From assembly GCA_002353295.1 (NCBI GenBank), contig DEJG01000016.1, positions 1 through 64,000 of the forward strand: 64,000 nt of DNA. The letters are read 5' to 3'. The translations under genes were made by a program, and so were the position numbers. Position 1 is the stretch's first letter; each line of letters starts with the position of its first letter. Of the stretch, positions 14,542 through 23,770 are shown in pieces. The notes below the pieces were generated by a model that saw only the letters and a list, made by a program, of their open reading frames with translations, had not been told where the DNA came from and did not search any database. Source of the DNA: Prevotella sp. UBA2754. Its GTDB lineage: Bacteria > Bacteroidota > Bacteroidia > Bacteroidales > Bacteroidaceae.

Positions 14542-15618
14542 ATGGAAAATACAAATAATTGGTTTAATGATGAAGATGAGTTTGAGAAGTTGCTTAACAA
14601 GTATATTAATGATATGGATGATGACTCAGACGACGATGATAATGATGATGAAATAGACGAAGAAGATGAAACGGAGGAGGATACCTCTTTCGCGGATGAT
14701 GAGGATTTCCCAAGTGGGGAGATTGAGCAGAACCAGGGCATCAGCGTCAAAGTTGAAATCTTGCGTCCTATCCCCCATCCAAATGAGGAACTGGATAAAT
14801 TGGTGGGATGTTCGGACATCAAACAGCGCATGGACGAACTGGTGGCTTTGACCAACTACAACAAGTTGATGCGTGAACAGTTTCCGAACAGCAAACAGCA
14901 TGAAGTTTCTTTGCACAGCGTGTTTCTCGGTCGCCCTGGAACGGGTAAGACGACGGTCTGCAAGATATTCGGATCACTGCTTCGTCAGGCTGGAGCGCTA
15001 TCCAAAGGGCATGTGGTAGTCTGCGACCGCGGCACCTTCATCGGCACCCTGTGGGGCGACGAGGAAAGGTCGGTGAGGCAGGTATTGGAAATGGCAAAGG
15101 GCGGTGTACTGATGATTGACGAAGCATACCTAATGAACGGTAAAAACGACAACGACCCCGGGAAAATAGTGATTCAACTGCTGATGAATATCCTGGCAGA
15201 TGAGAAACAGCGCGATATTGCCGTTGTGCTGTGTGGTTACAAGGAGCCGATGATGAAGTTGCTTGACAGTAATCCGGGGCTATACTCCCGTTTTCCCAAC
15301 AAGTTTGAGTTTACTGACTTTACCGTCGATGAACTGTTGGAAATCACCCTCCAAAGAGTGAAAGAGTACGGTTACAAATTCACTGCCAAGGCATGGGGGA
15401 AATACTGCACCATATTGGCTCAGGCTTATAAGATGCGCGACGCGGAAACATGGGGCAATGCCCGCTTCGTTGCCAACCAACTGGAGCGTATTTATATTCA
15501 GCATGCCACCCGCTGTATCAAGCAACGGCCTAAGCGCAAGCAGGATTTACTGCTGCTGACTCCTGAAGACATCTTACCCATTGACGTTCCCCGTCAGAAA
15601 ACGAAAATAGGTTTTTAG
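14542..15618 (+). CDS. AAA+ ATPase, CbbX/SpoVK type, with acidic N terminus
   Basis: A 358-residue cytoplasmic ATPase. Residues 1-60 are strongly acidic (runs of Asp/Glu). The AAA+ module covers about 80-330: Walker A GRPGTGKTT near 130, Walker B VLMIDEAY near 187, sensor/arginine-finger region NPGLYSRFP near 240 and a C-terminal lid (ELLEITLQRVKEYG). Relatives remodel proteins (CbbX on Rubisco, SpoVK in spores, type VII secretion EccA). Start choice is uncertain: ATGs at 14530, 14536 and 14542 are in frame. The acidic tail may bind basic proteins such as the divergent HU-like product; this is inference. Confidence 0.9.
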   Translation: MENTNNWFNDEDEFEKLLNKYINDMDDDSDDDDNDDEIDEEDETEEDTSFADDEDFPSGEIEQNQGISVKVEILRPIPHPNEELDKLVGCSDIKQRMDELVALTNYNKLMREQFPNSKQHEVSLHSVFLGRPGTGKTTVCKIFGSLLRQAGALSKGHVVVCDRGTFIGTLWGDEERSVRQVLEMAKGGVLMIDEAYLMNGKNDNDPGKIVIQLLMNILADEKQRDIAVVLCGYKEPMMKLLDSNPGLYSRFPNKFEFTDFTVDELLEITLQRVKEYGYKFTAKAWGKYCTILAQAYKMRDAETWGNARFVANQLERIYIQHATRCIKQRPKRKQDLLLLTPEDILPIDVPRQKTKIGF

Positions 15619-15687
15619 GCTCTTGCTTTTCTCTAAAACAACAAGGTTAAAATTATGCAATTATCAGTGAATTAAATCGGAAATGAG

Positions 15688-15695
15688 TACTTTTG
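15688..15695 (+). promoter_or_regulatory. Promoter -7 element TACTTTTG for exonuclease gene
   Basis: TACTTTTGCA lies 58 bases upstream of the exonuclease start. The -33 region is weak. Confidence 0.45.
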
Positions 15696-15718
15696 CATTG
15701 ATCTTTAGATATCAAAGA

Positions 15719-15757
15719 ATGTATATGACTATAGATATAACCAACTTGCTGTCATGA
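15719..15757 (+). other. Possible 12-codon leader peptide
   Basis: MYMTIDITNLLS is encoded directly upstream of the exonuclease gene, and its stop overlaps the exonuclease start as ATGA. This arrangement would couple translation of the two frames. It may be fortuitous. Confidence 0.3.
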
Positions 15758-16305
15758 TAAGAGACTTTATAGCCATTGACTTTGAAACGGCCAATCAACA
15801 GTCATCAAGCATTTGCTCTGTTGGAGTGGTTATGGTACATAATGGGCAGGTAGCAGACACATTCTATAGGCTCATTCAACCAGAACCTAACTATTACAAT
15901 TACTGGTGCCAGCGAATTCATGGTTTGAGCCAGCAAGATACTGATGATGCCCCCGTTTTTCCCATAGTATGGGAACAATTGGAGAAACACATTAACGATG
16001 TTTTCTTTCCTGACCAGTTGGTTTTCGAGAACCGACGGGATTCGATAGCCTCCATTCCCTTCGTTGCCCATAATGCCCGATTCGACGAAGGCTGCCTGAA
16101 AGCGGTATTTCGTGTATATCAGATGGACTACCCCAACTATCATTTCTACGACACGCTGACAGCCGCCCGTAGGCAATTCGGTCACTCACTACCCAACCAC
16201 CAATTACAAACAGTTGCTGCAGCCTGTGGTTACGATCTGCAGAACCATCATCACGCCTTAGCAGATGCAGAGGCCTGTGCAGCCATTGCGCTTTATCTAT
16301 TATAA
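15754..16305 (+). CDS. DnaQ-like 3'-5' exonuclease (DEDDh)
   Basis: A 183-residue exonuclease-fold protein. The four metal-binding acidic positions and histidine of the DEDDh class are visible: IDFETA near residue 8-13, HNARFDE near 109-115, and HHALADAEA near 168-176. It is a stand-alone domain as in DNA polymerase III epsilon-like or RNase T-like proteins, acting on single-strand 3' ends. The position after the AAA+ gene may be incidental, since it has its own candidate promoter. Confidence 0.92.
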   Translation: MIRDFIAIDFETANQQSSSICSVGVVMVHNGQVADTFYRLIQPEPNYYNYWCQRIHGLSQQDTDDAPVFPIVWEQLEKHINDVFFPDQLVFENRRDSIASIPFVAHNARFDEGCLKAVFRVYQMDYPNYHFYDTLTAARRQFGHSLPNHQLQTVAAACGYDLQNHHHALADAEACAAIALYLL

Positions 16306-16354
16306 TCCTGCCTAACTTTTTACCGTATAATTGCGTCGTCTCAAAAAACTTTCG

Positions 16355-16362
16355 TATCTTTG
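16355..16362 (+). promoter_or_regulatory. Promoter of the GT90-led glycan cluster
   Basis: TATCTTTGCAACC with TTGC at 16331-16334 (20-bp spacing) precedes the first glycosyltransferase gene by 22 nt. Confidence 0.65.
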
Positions 16363-16384
16363 CAACCAATAAACGCTCTAAAAG

Positions 16385-17386
16385 ATGAACTTCCGGAAAC
16401 TATATTATCTGCGACATAACGGGAAAAACAGTAACCTGCTGTATTTCATAAAGGCATATATCAGGGAATATACCCCAAAATGTTTTACTCGCTGGATGCT
16501 GAACAGCGAATTGAAAAAACTCGATGAACGTGAGGATCGTGACTATATTCTTCAGCGCGTTGACTACTACAACAAACTGACCCCCACAAGCCAGTTTGAC
16601 AAGCAGGCGTGGGAAAAAGAGGCTGTGAATATCAGTCATCAGCCCATGACTCGGCAAAAGGTATACTATTTCGACGCGATGGAGATAGCTCGCTATTTCA
16701 GTGGAAAACTAAAATGGATTCTGTTGTCAGGGGATGTCACCCATGTGCCTAATGTGCCAACCATTATCAAGAGCCGTCCATTGGTAGAAAATAATCAGAA
16801 CTCTGTGGTGCTGAAAATGGAGAAGGTGCGCCATTTCCTCTTTGTGGATGACAAAAAGCCTTGGCGCAACAAAAAGAATGTAGCTATTTTCCGAGGCGAC
16901 TTAGGAGCTAGAAAACAGAATCGCGATGTCTTCATGGAACGGTTTGCTGATGGGCAGAGCCCTATGGTAGATGCAGCTTCAACAAATGTGATAGACGCCC
17001 ATCCAGAATGGCATGCTCAGAAAATGACCATCGAAGAACATCTGGACTATAAGTTCATCATGTCGCTCGAAGGTAATGATGTGGCCAGCAACCTGAAATG
17101 GGTAATGTCATCCAACTCCATTGCCGTAACGCCAAAACACACTGTTGAGACATGGTTTATGGAGGGAACGCTTATTCCCAATTACCATTATATAGAGGTG
17201 AAGGACGATTTCTCTGATCTGGAGGAGCGTCTCACCTATTATATTGAACATCCTGAGGAAGCTGAAGCCATCATCCGACATGCTCACGAATATGTCGACC
17301 AATTCCGTGACTTGAAGCGCGAAAAGCTCATTTCTCTTTTAGTCCTCAAGAGGTATTTTTCAATTACTAATGGTCGATATCAATAA
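16385..17386 (+). CDS. GT90-family (CAP10/LpsA-like) glycosyltransferase
   Basis: A 333-residue protein with the CAP10/GT90 signature in its second half: KKNVAIFRGDLGARKQNRDVFMERF, then HLDYKFIMSLEGNDVASNLKWVMSSNSIAVTPKHTVETWFMEGTLIPNYHYIEVKDDFSDLEERLTYYIEHPEEAE. The family was described in fungal capsule and eukaryotic xylosyl- or glucosyltransferases; bacterial members lie in LPS and capsule loci (LpsA type). There is no transmembrane segment. It is the first gene of a run of glycan genes and is followed 9 nt later by a GT4 gene. Confidence 0.88.
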   Translation: MNFRKLYYLRHNGKNSNLLYFIKAYIREYTPKCFTRWMLNSELKKLDEREDRDYILQRVDYYNKLTPTSQFDKQAWEKEAVNISHQPMTRQKVYYFDAMEIARYFSGKLKWILLSGDVTHVPNVPTIIKSRPLVENNQNSVVLKMEKVRHFLFVDDKKPWRNKKNVAIFRGDLGARKQNRDVFMERFADGQSPMVDAASTNVIDAHPEWHAQKMTIEEHLDYKFIMSLEGNDVASNLKWVMSSNSIAVTPKHTVETWFMEGTLIPNYHYIEVKDDFSDLEERLTYYIEHPEEAEAIIRHAHEYVDQFRDLKREKLISLLVLKRYFSITNGRYQ

Positions 17387-17395
17387 TCTTGTAAG

Positions 17396-18325
17396 ATGAA
17401 AATCGCTTTAGTTTTAGATGCAATATTGCCTGTCAAAAACTACGGAGGAACAGAACGGGTTGTGTGGGCCTTAGGACATGAGCTCTTTAGATTGGGACAT
17501 CAGGTAACTTTCATGCTTCATAAAGGCTCCTCTTGCCCTTTTGGTCGTTTGGTAGAATTAGACCTCTCAAAAAGTATTGGCAGTCAGATTCCAGAAGATA
17601 TTGACATCGTTCACTTCCAGGACACAGCCTTTCTTGCTGATTTGCAGAAACCTTATGTTGTGACTATCAATGGCAACAAAGACTTTGACGACATTCCGCG
17701 CAACGCCATCTTTGTATCACGCAATCATGCAGAACGATATGGGCATCGGTCATTTGTCTATAACGGATTGGATTGGGATGAATACGGACCAGTCAACCTG
17801 ACGAAACCGCGTAAAGGCTTCCACTTTCTTGGCAAGGCTGCATGGCGCGTCAAGAACGTCAGGGGTGCCATTCGTATCACCCAGCACGTGAAAGGGGCGA
17901 CACTTGAAGTTTTGGGTGGCTATCGGCTTAACTTGAAAATGGGCTTCCGCTTGACCCTTGACCCTCGTATTCATTTCCACGGAATGGTAGATAATGTTCG
18001 AAAAAAAAAGATTATCGAACAGTCTTCAGGACTGATATTCCCCGTTCTTTGGCACGAACCTTTCGGACTCTGTCTGACAGAATCTCTTTACTATGGTGCT
18101 CCTGTGTTTGGTACTAGGATGGGCTCTTTGCCAGAAATCATTACTTCTGATGTAGGGTGGTTGTGCGATAACGAAGAACAGATTGCCGATTATCTAAACA
18201 CCCATCCTTTTTTCTCGCCTCAACAATGTCATGACTATGCTGTTGAACTATTTAATGCACGAAAAATGGCAGAAGAGTATGTGAAGAAATATGAACAGGT
18301 TTTGAATGGGGATACACTCCTATAA
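17396..18325 (+). CDS. GT4-type glycosyltransferase
   Basis: A 309-residue GT-B fold glycosyltransferase. The N-terminal half shows the glycine-rich acceptor loop (ILPVKNYGGTERVVWALGHELFRLGHQVTF); the C-terminal half has the group-1 motif around the nucleotide-sugar site (SGLIFPVLWHEPFGLCLTESLYYGAPVFGTRMGSLPEII), including the E...E pair. Cytoplasmic, retaining transferase for an unknown sugar. It is separated from the GT90 gene by 9 nt, so both probably build the same glycan. Confidence 0.92.
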   Translation: MKIALVLDAILPVKNYGGTERVVWALGHELFRLGHQVTFMLHKGSSCPFGRLVELDLSKSIGSQIPEDIDIVHFQDTAFLADLQKPYVVTINGNKDFDDIPRNAIFVSRNHAERYGHRSFVYNGLDWDEYGPVNLTKPRKGFHFLGKAAWRVKNVRGAIRITQHVKGATLEVLGGYRLNLKMGFRLTLDPRIHFHGMVDNVRKKKIIEQSSGLIFPVLWHEPFGLCLTESLYYGAPVFGTRMGSLPEIITSDVGWLCDNEEQIADYLNTHPFFSPQQCHDYAVELFNARKMAEEYVKKYEQVLNGDTLL

Positions 18326-18381
18326 CTTTTCTCTCGAATTGTATCATTTCAAGAACAAAACCTATTTAATGCCTGATTTTC

Positions 18382-18412
18382 TTTGGTTTTTGCCTTTTTT
18401 TTCGTAATTTTG
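18382..18412 (+). promoter_or_regulatory. Promoter of the GT87-aminotransferase run
   Basis: TTTG (18382-18385), 19 bp, TAATTTTG (18405-18412), 42 nt upstream of the gene at 18455. The 129-bp gap holds nothing else obvious. Confidence 0.75.
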
Positions 18413-18454
18413 CAATGTTATCCAAGGAAGGGATAGTTTGGAAATAGATAAAGT

Positions 18455-19642
18455 ATGTACCAGCGTATCAGACTTGTATGCAAGACCTTCTTCGAAAAGC
18501 CTTTTTTCCGCGATCAGCGTACGCTGTTTGCCCTATGGTTGTTGATACCTGTGATTGCGACATTGACCAGACCAAGTCGATGTAACAACTTTCTGATTTT
18601 CAAATATGTATTCTGGCATGCATGGGATGGTATATCGCTTTATGCACCTTATCCAACCGAGTATAACGATATCAATCACTATGGTCCTTTTTTCTCCCTT
18701 GTGATTGCTCCTTTTGCCGTTTTACCCCAATTCCTCGGACTGCTGTTATGGAATGTGGCCCTTGCGATGTTTCTGTATATGGCCATTCGCAGGTCGCAAT
18801 TCACGAGATATCAGCAGATATTTATCCTATGGTTCTGCGCTCATGAATTGTTAACAGCTTTGTTCATGCAACAATTCAATGTAGCCATTGCTGCCATTAT
18901 CCTATTAAGCTATTATTTCATAGAAAAAGAGAAAGACTTCTGGGCTGCATGCATGATTATTTTGGGCACATTCGTCAAGCTCTATGGGATTGTGGGATTG
19001 GCCTTTTTCTTCTTCTCAAAACACAAAAGCAAGCTTGTCGGCTCCCTCTTATTTTGGGCCATTGCCATGTTTGTGGCACCAATGATTTTTCATGGTTCTG
19101 ACTATTTAATAAGTCAATATCATGAATGGTTTTACAATCTGACAAGCAAGAATACAGAAAACATGTTCAGCACCACTACCAACGTTTCGCTATTGGGAAT
19201 GGTCAGGAAAATCTCCCATGATGCCACCTATTCTGATATTTGGCTAATTTTGGCAGGTATCATCATGTTCTGCATTCCATATTTGCGTATTACGCAATAT
19301 AAAAACACAGCTTTCCGCCAGACGCTTCTTGCCTCTACGTTGATGTTTGTTGCTCTTTTTTCCACCGGGACGGAATCGAGTGGCTATATCATCCCGTTGG
19401 TAGGAGTGGTTATTTGGTACACAGCAGCACCATGGCAACGCAATAACTGGGATATAGCCCTCATGATATTCGTATTTATTTTGTCTAGTATGTCGCCCAG
19501 TGATTTGTTCCCTGCCTATATTCGTACAGAGTGGGTGAAACCATACGCGTTGAAAGCTTTGCCTGTGGTGCTGGTATGGTTTAAACTCTGCTACGAGATG
19601 ACGTTTAGAGATTATATATCACATTCAATAAAAACAATCTAA
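18455..19642 (+). CDS. GT87/DUF2029-like membrane glycosyltransferase
   Basis: A 395-residue polytopic protein with about ten hydrophobic helices. It resembles the GT87/DUF2029 family of polyprenol-phosphate-sugar-dependent transferases (mannosyltransferases in actinobacteria). The loop after the first helix (FKYVFWHAWDGISLYAPYPTEYNDINHYGPFFSLVIAPFAVLP) contains the charged residues typical of GT-C catalytic loops and the FSLVIAPFAVLP helix start. It probably adds a sugar on the periplasmic side of the inner membrane. Confidence 0.78.
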   Translation: MYQRIRLVCKTFFEKPFFRDQRTLFALWLLIPVIATLTRPSRCNNFLIFKYVFWHAWDGISLYAPYPTEYNDINHYGPFFSLVIAPFAVLPQFLGLLLWNVALAMFLYMAIRRSQFTRYQQIFILWFCAHELLTALFMQQFNVAIAAIILLSYYFIEKEKDFWAACMIILGTFVKLYGIVGLAFFFFSKHKSKLVGSLLFWAIAMFVAPMIFHGSDYLISQYHEWFYNLTSKNTENMFSTTTNVSLLGMVRKISHDATYSDIWLILAGIIMFCIPYLRITQYKNTAFRQTLLASTLMFVALFSTGTESSGYIIPLVGVVIWYTAAPWQRNNWDIALMIFVFILSSMSPSDLFPAYIRTEWVKPYALKALPVVLVWFKLCYEMTFRDYISHSIKTI

Positions 19643-19652
19643 ATCGAAGAAT

Positions 19653-20786
19653 ATGATTAATGTTTATCAGCCGACATTAGGTAAAGAAGAGCTTGATGCT
19701 CTTGAGAAGGTTTTTGAGTCAAACTGGCTTGGAAAAGGCAAGCGAGTGGCAGAGTTCGAAGAAAAGTTTGCCAACCATATTAAATCAAGTAAAGATTTAG
19801 TATTAACCACCAATTGCTGTAGTGAAGGACTGTTTTCTTCCATGCATCTTCTAGATATTCAGCAAGGCGACGAGGTCATCCTGCCAACTATCAGTTTTGT
19901 GGGTGCAGGAAATGCTGTTTGCGCCTGTGGGGCAAAATTAGTTCTTTGCGATGTTGATCCTCATACTCTCAATGCACGAGCAGAAGATATAGAAAAGGTT
20001 ATTACGCCAAAGACAAAAGCTCTCTTGCTGCTTCATTATGGTGGTATTCCGTGTGAGATGGATGAAATTATGGCACTCTGCAAAAAGCACAATATCAAAG
20101 TGATAGAAGATGCTGCGGCAGGTGTGTGCTCTTTCTATAAGGGCAAGGCTGTTGGAACCTTCGGAGATATGGGAATGTGGTCTTTTGATGCCATGAAGAT
20201 TCTTGTTTGTGGCGATGGTGCAATGCTTCACTTCAACTCACCGGAACTTCGTCATAAGGCAGATCGTTGGCTCTATTTTGGACTTGAAACAAAAAGTGGC
20301 TATGAGAATAGTGTTGCGCAGAAGTGGTGGGAGTTTGATATCTCTTGCTTTGGACATCGTGCTATCATGAACGACGTGACTGCGGCAATGGCACTAGAGC
20401 AACTCAAGAAACTGCCGATGTTTATGCAGAAGAGAGCAGTGGTACACCAGTTCTATAACGAACATCTCAAGCAATTCTCCTGGATAGAACTGCCTCCTGC
20501 ATTACCTGATTATGTAGAGACATCTTACTATTTCTACCATATCCAAATAAAGAATGGCAAGCGCGATCAGTTTGCCAAGTTCCTACGCGAAAATGGCATC
20601 TATACCACCTATCGCTACTTCCCACTCCATCGTGTACCAGGCTATGGTGTAACAGGGAACTTCCCCAATGCTGACTACGCTGCTGACAATACGCTTAACC
20701 TTCCTATACACCAAACTATTTCTCAGCAAGAACTGGAGTATATTCTGGCAAAGGTCAAGGAGTTTGATGATCAGTTTTGCAAATAG
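19653..20786 (+). CDS. DegT/DnrJ/EryC1/StrS family PLP aminotransferase
   Basis: A 377-residue sugar aminotransferase-like enzyme. The family fold is evident (NWLGKGKRVAEFEEKFA, GDEVILPTISFVGAGNAV, KVIEDAAAGVCSFYKGKAVGTFGDMGMWSF), and the PLP lysine is probably the one in WSFDAMKILVCGDGAM. It would convert a nucleotide keto-sugar to an amino sugar (perosamine- or QuiN-type). No nucleotide-sugar dehydratase lies in the window, so the substrate must come from elsewhere. It lies 10 nt after the GT87 gene. Confidence 0.93.
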   Translation: MINVYQPTLGKEELDALEKVFESNWLGKGKRVAEFEEKFANHIKSSKDLVLTTNCCSEGLFSSMHLLDIQQGDEVILPTISFVGAGNAVCACGAKLVLCDVDPHTLNARAEDIEKVITPKTKALLLLHYGGIPCEMDEIMALCKKHNIKVIEDAAAGVCSFYKGKAVGTFGDMGMWSFDAMKILVCGDGAMLHFNSPELRHKADRWLYFGLETKSGYENSVAQKWWEFDISCFGHRAIMNDVTAAMALEQLKKLPMFMQKRAVVHQFYNEHLKQFSWIELPPALPDYVETSYYFYHIQIKNGKRDQFAKFLRENGIYTTYRYFPLHRVPGYGVTGNFPNADYAADNTLNLPIHQTISQQELEYILAKVKEFDDQFCK

Positions 20787-20796
20787 TTTGTAGAAG

Positions 20797-21780
20797 ATGG
20801 ATCTCAAGCATCACTATAAGCTCATCAATTCTGCTGACTATAAGGATGGCAGTAATAATCGGGACGGATATTACACCATCTGCGTCGAAGACCTGAAGAG
20901 GTGTCCAGATATCGAGATTATCGGAGGTCCCTTGCAGCAGGCACCCCGATGGATACGTATTCTTATCAAAACATTGCGCATTCTGCACATTCCTCGTCGT
21001 ATCTTGCATCCGTTGGTGAAAGCAGAACCCGATGATGGTCCAGAGGTATGCTTCCTGCTCTTCCGACTGGTAAAGGCAACCTATCTCAATTGGCTCCGCC
21101 TAAAATATCCTCAAGCCACATTCGTTTTCTTCCTGCGCGATTTGTATCATACCAAAATGCCTACGATAGGCTATTATCGCAATGAACATCTCATCGACGT
21201 TTGGGGGTCGTATGACGAAGTGGAAGCCAAGAAATATAAGATGGACTTCTACTACCCTGAAATAGAGTCAAAGATTGATCTTTCAGGTATTGATGTGACT
21301 CCAACATGCGATGTATTCTTTGCCGGTGCTGCTAAAAATCGTTTGCATGCACTCTTGGAGGCTTACGATTACCTGACTAGTATCGGCATCAGTTGTCACT
21401 TCATCATCATGGATGCTAAAACAACAGACGCAGATATGCGCGAAGGAATAGAATATACACACGAACTAATTCCCTATCGCGAAATGCTCATCCACTCCAT
21501 TCGATGCAAGTGTATGCTGGAAATCAATCAGGAAGGGGCAGAGGGCATGACATCACGATTCCTTGAGGCTGTGATGTACAACAAGAAATTGATAACGAAT
21601 AGCAGAGCCGTGAAAGATAGTCCATTCTATCGTCCACAATACATTCAAGTTTACGACTGCATCACTGAGGTTTCACCTGCTTTTGTACTTGACGAGCAGC
21701 CTGTGGATTTCGGCTATCAGAATGAATTCTCGCCCATTGGACTGATGGAATGCATTGACAAGGTAATACAAACGCTTTGA
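20797..21780 (+). CDS. CgeB-like putative glycosyltransferase
   Basis: A 327-residue soluble protein resembling CgeB/DUF-type glycosyltransferases in capsule and LPS loci. The second half has a GT-B-like region (CDVFFAGAAKNRLHALLEAYDYLTSIGISCHFIIMD...ELIPYREMLIHSIRCKCMLEINQEGAEGMTSRFLEAVMYNKKLITNSRAV), with the E...R..E pattern of nucleotide-sugar sites. Family assignment is by pattern only. It lies 10 nt after the DegT gene, probably in the same operon. Confidence 0.65.
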   Translation: MDLKHHYKLINSADYKDGSNNRDGYYTICVEDLKRCPDIEIIGGPLQQAPRWIRILIKTLRILHIPRRILHPLVKAEPDDGPEVCFLLFRLVKATYLNWLRLKYPQATFVFFLRDLYHTKMPTIGYYRNEHLIDVWGSYDEVEAKKYKMDFYYPEIESKIDLSGIDVTPTCDVFFAGAAKNRLHALLEAYDYLTSIGISCHFIIMDAKTTDADMREGIEYTHELIPYREMLIHSIRCKCMLEINQEGAEGMTSRFLEAVMYNKKLITNSRAVKDSPFYRPQYIQVYDCITEVSPAFVLDEQPVDFGYQNEFSPIGLMECIDKVIQTL

Positions 21781-21790
21781 TATATAGGCT

Positions 21791-22684
21791 ATGACTGACC
21801 AGAAGAAATTATTCTCAATCCTCATTCCTACTTGGAATAACTTGAAATTCTTGAAACTCTGTGTAGAGAGCATTCAGAAAAACTCAACCTTTGAGCATGA
21901 GATACTGATTCACGTCAATGAAGGGACGGACGGTACGTTGGAATGGGTGAAAGAACAAGGATTGGGGTTCACTCACTCGAAGGAGAATATTGGGGTATGC
22001 TATGCATTGAACCAATTGCGCACACTGGTTACCACAGACTATGTGCTCTTTATGAATGATGATATGTATGTTTGCCCTGAATGGGATCAAGCACTATACG
22101 AAGAAATACAAGCCATCGGACATAAAATGTTCTTCCTCTCATCTACCTTGATACAGCCACGCAAGTTCTTCTGCAAAAGTGTGATAGCTCCAGCCAACTA
22201 TGGGGAGAGTGTGGAGACTTTTGAAGAACAAAGATTGCTGGAAGAATACAAAACGTTGAAACATGGCGACTGGATGGGAGCAACATGGCCTCCCAATATC
22301 GTACATCGTGACATTTGGGATTTAGTTGGTGGTTATAGTATTGAGTATAGTCCTGGCATGTATAGCGATCCCGACTTCTCTGCAAAACTATGGAAAGCAG
22401 GAGTCAGACTATTCAAAGGTATTGACAAGAGTCGCGTGTATCATTTTGAGGCCCGCTCTACACATCGCATCACAAAGAACGAGGGTTCGACTCAATTCCT
22501 TCGTAAATGGGGCATCACCTCTGCATCTTTCATGCGTGACGTACTGCATCGAGGAGAACCTTGGAACGACGAACTTCAGCAACAACCGTCTCCAAGTCTG
22601 GAGAAAGACCTGTTGCGTAGTAAACTGAAGCGTTTGATAACGATATTCAGAGACGTGAAAATCAAGAATATCTGGGAATATTAA
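21791..22684 (+). CDS. GT2-family glycosyltransferase
   Basis: A 297-residue GT-A glycosyltransferase. The N terminus is typical (FSILIPTWNNLKFLKLCVESIQKNS), the metal-binding acidic motif is in VLFMNDDMYV near residue 80-84, and the acceptor-side motif WMGATWPPNIVHRDIWDLVGGY follows near 160. An inverting cytoplasmic transferase, last of the plus-strand run. It converges with a minus-strand GT4 gene, overlapping by 4 nt at the stops. Confidence 0.92.
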   Translation: MTDQKKLFSILIPTWNNLKFLKLCVESIQKNSTFEHEILIHVNEGTDGTLEWVKEQGLGFTHSKENIGVCYALNQLRTLVTTDYVLFMNDDMYVCPEWDQALYEEIQAIGHKMFFLSSTLIQPRKFFCKSVIAPANYGESVETFEEQRLLEEYKTLKHGDWMGATWPPNIVHRDIWDLVGGYSIEYSPGMYSDPDFSAKLWKAGVRLFKGIDKSRVYHFEARSTHRITKNEGSTQFLRKWGITSASFMRDVLHRGEPWNDELQQQPSPSLEKDLLRSKLKRLITIFRDVKIKNIWEY

Positions 22685-23655
22685 CCCAGATATTTTAGTA
22701 TCTTGTCAGCTACTACTTCCCAATCAAATTGCTGGATATGCTGACGGGCTGCTTGACCCAGACGCTGGCGCAGAGCCTCATCGTGGTAGAGACGGGCAAT
22801 ATGTTTCTCAAAACAAAAGACCCAGCGAGACGAACGAATACCATTGACACCATCAATCAACAAATCGTCAGTTCCAGCCTTGGTTGAAACAACAGGTAAT
22901 GCACAGGCCATTGCCTCTGCCACCGTATTGTTCCAACCAGAGTATTTCGGGTTTTCTGCTGACACAAAACAATCGGCCCGCCCAAAGAGTTCTGAATTAC
23001 GACTAAATGGATGGTCGAGTACAAACTCATAAGGGCAGCTACAATGAAAACGTTCGTATTTCTGTTGCATCTTGTCCGACACATGCGTATCAAAGAGCAG
23101 CAGTTTGATATTATATCCTTTCTTATATAAACGTTCACATGCTTTCACTACATAACGAGTACCTTTTACACTTTCTGCCAAACGACCATAACCCATCACG
23201 ACAAACGGGCGATCGATTACCCGATAGTCGGCTTTCGGCTGATAATGGCGAACGGTAACACCTCCAACAGCCTTGAAAGCATCTCGTCTGTACTTCTTCA
23301 AATCATGCTCATAGACATTACTGGAACAAGCAAAAAGCTCTACATCAGGATTTTTGAGCAGTGTCGCCAATTGCTCCTTGATACGTACATGATAGAAAAT
23401 CTTATGCTTGGCTGTTGATTGAAGAATCAGAGACATGTACTCAGGAGTTGTTGTCCATAGCGCATCAAGGCTCATGCCTTGCAGTTGCTCAAAGGTTGTA
23501 ACCACACCTTTGAAATCGAACCATCCAGGAGACGAACCATCTGGGGTAAAGACATAAAAATCATGCCCCTTCTCAACAAAGATATTGCCAAGTTCCAAAA
23601 AACGCTTGACCCCACCATACAACTTAGTGTGAGGAAGAAGTACGCCTAATTTCAT
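22681..23655 (-). CDS. GT4-type glycosyltransferase
   Basis: A 324-residue GT-B glycosyltransferase. MKLGVLLPHTKLYGGVKRFLELGNIF gives the usual N-terminal loop, and YSGWNNTVAEAMACALPVVSTKAGTDDLLIDGVNGIR is the group-1 donor motif. I chose the ATG at 23655, after a TACCTTTG promoter; the longer frame adds an unlikely hydrophobic extension. It is expressed divergently from the acyltransferase gene. Confidence 0.9.
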   Translation of the reverse strand: MKLGVLLPHTKLYGGVKRFLELGNIFVEKGHDFYVFTPDGSSPGWFDFKGVVTTFEQLQGMSLDALWTTTPEYMSLILQSTAKHKIFYHVRIKEQLATLLKNPDVELFACSSNVYEHDLKKYRRDAFKAVGGVTVRHYQPKADYRVIDRPFVVMGYGRLAESVKGTRYVVKACERLYKKGYNIKLLLFDTHVSDKMQQKYERFHCSCPYEFVLDHPFSRNSELFGRADCFVSAENPKYSGWNNTVAEAMACALPVVSTKAGTDDLLIDGVNGIRSSRWVFCFEKHIARLYHDEALRQRLGQAARQHIQQFDWEVVADKILKYLG

Positions 23656-23673
23656 ACTTTTCTGATTTTTCGT

Positions 23674-23681
23674 CAAAGGTA
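23674..23681 (-). promoter_or_regulatory. Promoter -7 element TACCTTTG for GT4 gene
   Basis: The minus strand carries TACCTTTG, 18 nt before the ATG at 23655. Confidence 0.55.
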
Positions 23682-23718
23682 CACAAAAAGCATCAATCAG
23701 CAAAAAAAAATAGAAAAA

Positions 23719-23750
23719 TTTGCATATACAAAGATTTATCATTACTTTTG
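23719..23750 (+). promoter_or_regulatory. Promoter of the LpxL-type acyltransferase
   Basis: TTTG (23719-23722), 20 bp, TACTTTTG (23743-23750), 20 nt before the ATG at 23771. Confidence 0.75.
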
Positions 23751-23770
23751 TGCCACCAAGCTAAAAGCGA

